Translations under genes and position numbers: made by a program
Source: UBA11986 sp963734955
GTDB lineage: Bacteria > Bacteroidota > Ignavibacteria > UBA10030 > UBA6906
Length of the DNA stretch: 64,000 nucleotides
NCBI GenBank assembly: GCA_963734955.1
Contig: CAVTJO010000005.1
Location: forward strand, 372,001 to 436,000
Direction of reading: 5' to 3'
The notes under the pieces: generated by a model
The model's input: only the letters and a program-made list of their open reading frames with translations
What the model was told of the DNA's origin: nothing
Database searches by the model: none
Part shown: piece after piece, positions 63,332 to 64,000 of the stretch
Position numbering within the stretch: the first letter of the stretch is position 1
Layout of the letters: every line of letters begins with the position of its first letter

Positions 63332-64000
63332 TCAGCCGTTAAGAATCATCTCAAGATCTTCCTCACGTTCGACGAGAACCTCCCTCGCCTTGCTCCCGTC
63401 AAACGGACCGACGATCCCCGCGGCTTCCAGCTCGTCGACGAGCCGTGCCGCCCGTGAATATCCCACTTTCAGTCGGCGCTGCAACAGCGATACCGACCCT
63501 TGCTGGTGCCGTACGATCAGGTGCGCGGCCTCATCAAAAAGCTCATCGCGTTCGCCTCCACCATGCCCGTCCGTGTTCTTCTTCTTGTCTAGAATCGATG
63601 GAAGGGTGAATGGTTTCGAGTACCCCTTTTGTTTTCCGACATGTTCCATCAACGCATCAACTTCATCGCTGGAAATGAACGCGTTCTGAAGTCGTACCGG
63701 CTTCGGGCTACCGCTCGGCAGATACAACATGTCGCCGTTGCCAAGCAACTGCTCGGCACCATTCATATCCAGAATTGTGCGCGAATCCGTCTTGGACGCA
63801 ACCTGGTACGCAATGCGCGCCGGGAAGTTTGCCTTGATGACGCCGGTGATGACATCAACAGACGGTCGCTGCGTTGCAAGGATAAGATGGATCCCGACAG
63901 CTCGTGCTAGCTGCGCAAGGCGTGCAATCGGCTCCTCAACCTCACGCGCAGCGGTAATCATGAGGTCTGCGAGCTCATCGATCACCACGAGCAAATACGG
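63332..64000 (-). CDS. ftsK: DNA translocase FtsK (C-terminal part, cut by window edge)
   Basis: Septal DNA pump. The visible 222 residues contain the end of the motor (VVIDELADLMITAAREVEE as Walker B region, GIHLILATQRPSVDVITGVI, RTILDMNGAEQLLGNGDML) and the gamma winged-helix domain that reads KOPS sequences (VRHQQGSVSLLQRRLKVGYS, SRAARLVDELEAAGIVGP). The N-terminal membrane part lies beyond the window. The gene runs into lolA. Confidence 0.94.
   Translation of the reverse strand, partial: PYLLVVIDELADLMITAAREVEEPIARLAQLARAVGIHLILATQRPSVDVITGVIKANFPARIAYQVASKTDSRTILDMNGAEQLLGNGDMLYLPSGSPKPVRLQNAFISSDEVDALMEHVGKQKGYSKPFTLPSILDKKKNTDGHGGGERDELFDEAAHLIVRHQQGSVSLLQRRLKVGYSRAARLVDELEAAGIVGPFDGSKAREVLVEREEDLEMILNG

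Overview
The window is a bacterial chromosome segment of moderate GC, densely packed with genes and with no phage, insertion sequence, rRNA, tRNA or CRISPR array that I can see. Gene content points to the FCB group, near Bacteroidota/Ignavibacteriota: a sigma-54 of the Chlorobi/Ignavibacteria type, HU-like proteins fused to SPOR domains, GIN-domain and DUF3467 proteins, TIGR03545/TIGR03546, and many outer-membrane barrels and lipoproteins. Several gene starts are preceded by a (T/C)TTG-N20-TAnnTTT motif, which resembles the -33/-7 promoter of Bacteroidota. The assignment is inference; no marker was aligned.

Layout. 1-6.5 kb (minus strand): glycyl-tRNA synthetase (cut by the window edge), a small hypothetical gene, a crotonase, an envelope protein, then an overlapping operon of AMMECR1, MEMO1, a DUF2520 Rossmann protein and a sugar nucleotidyltransferase. 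6.7-14.5 kb (plus): phosphoglucosamine-type mutase, histidine phosphatase, a lone EutN/CcmL vertex protein, dprA, DUF3109, rpoN, hslV-hslU, closed by a strong terminator. 14.5-19.9 kb (minus): barrel protein, large lipoprotein-like protein, DUF3467, TPR lipoprotein. 20.1-30.4 kb: HIT protein, icd, GIN and HEAT-repeat proteins, acuI/yhdH-type reductase, Ada-like regulator, O-antigen-ligase-like protein, redoxin, EF-P, PP2C phosphatase, TPR protein. 30.4-36 kb (minus): an end-joining neighbourhood running from ligD to ku with four small genes between. 36.3-41.7 kb (plus): coiled-coil lipoprotein, cytochrome c, TIGR03546/TIGR03545 pair, DUF72, hydrolase. 41.7-44.7 kb (minus): bacilliredoxin and aconitase. 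45.1-50.8 kb (plus): clpS, a shattered alaS, gmhA, an exopolysaccharide-initiating transferase and a small membrane protein. 50.8-58.8 kb (minus): one seven-gene envelope operon. 59.2-64 kb (minus): ftsK (cut), lolA, flippase-like protein, barrel, cyclophilin, holA.

The most system-like locus is 50.8-58.8 kb. A 1000-residue exported TPR protein, a barrel with a TonB-box-like segment, an HU protein, an HU-TM-SPOR fusion, ExbB, ExbD and TonB are arranged nearly without gaps. It reads as a Tol-Pal-like envelope motor tied to septal peptidoglycan and, through the HU domain, possibly to the nucleoid.

The second striking feature is alaS. Its first 1.1 kb is intact, but the next 1.7 kb carries at least seven frame changes while still encoding recognisable AlaRS motifs. 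Single-base shifts also appear in efp, a coiled-coil lipoprotein, a small membrane protein and perhaps the aconitase tail, so sequence error has to be excluded before any biological reading.
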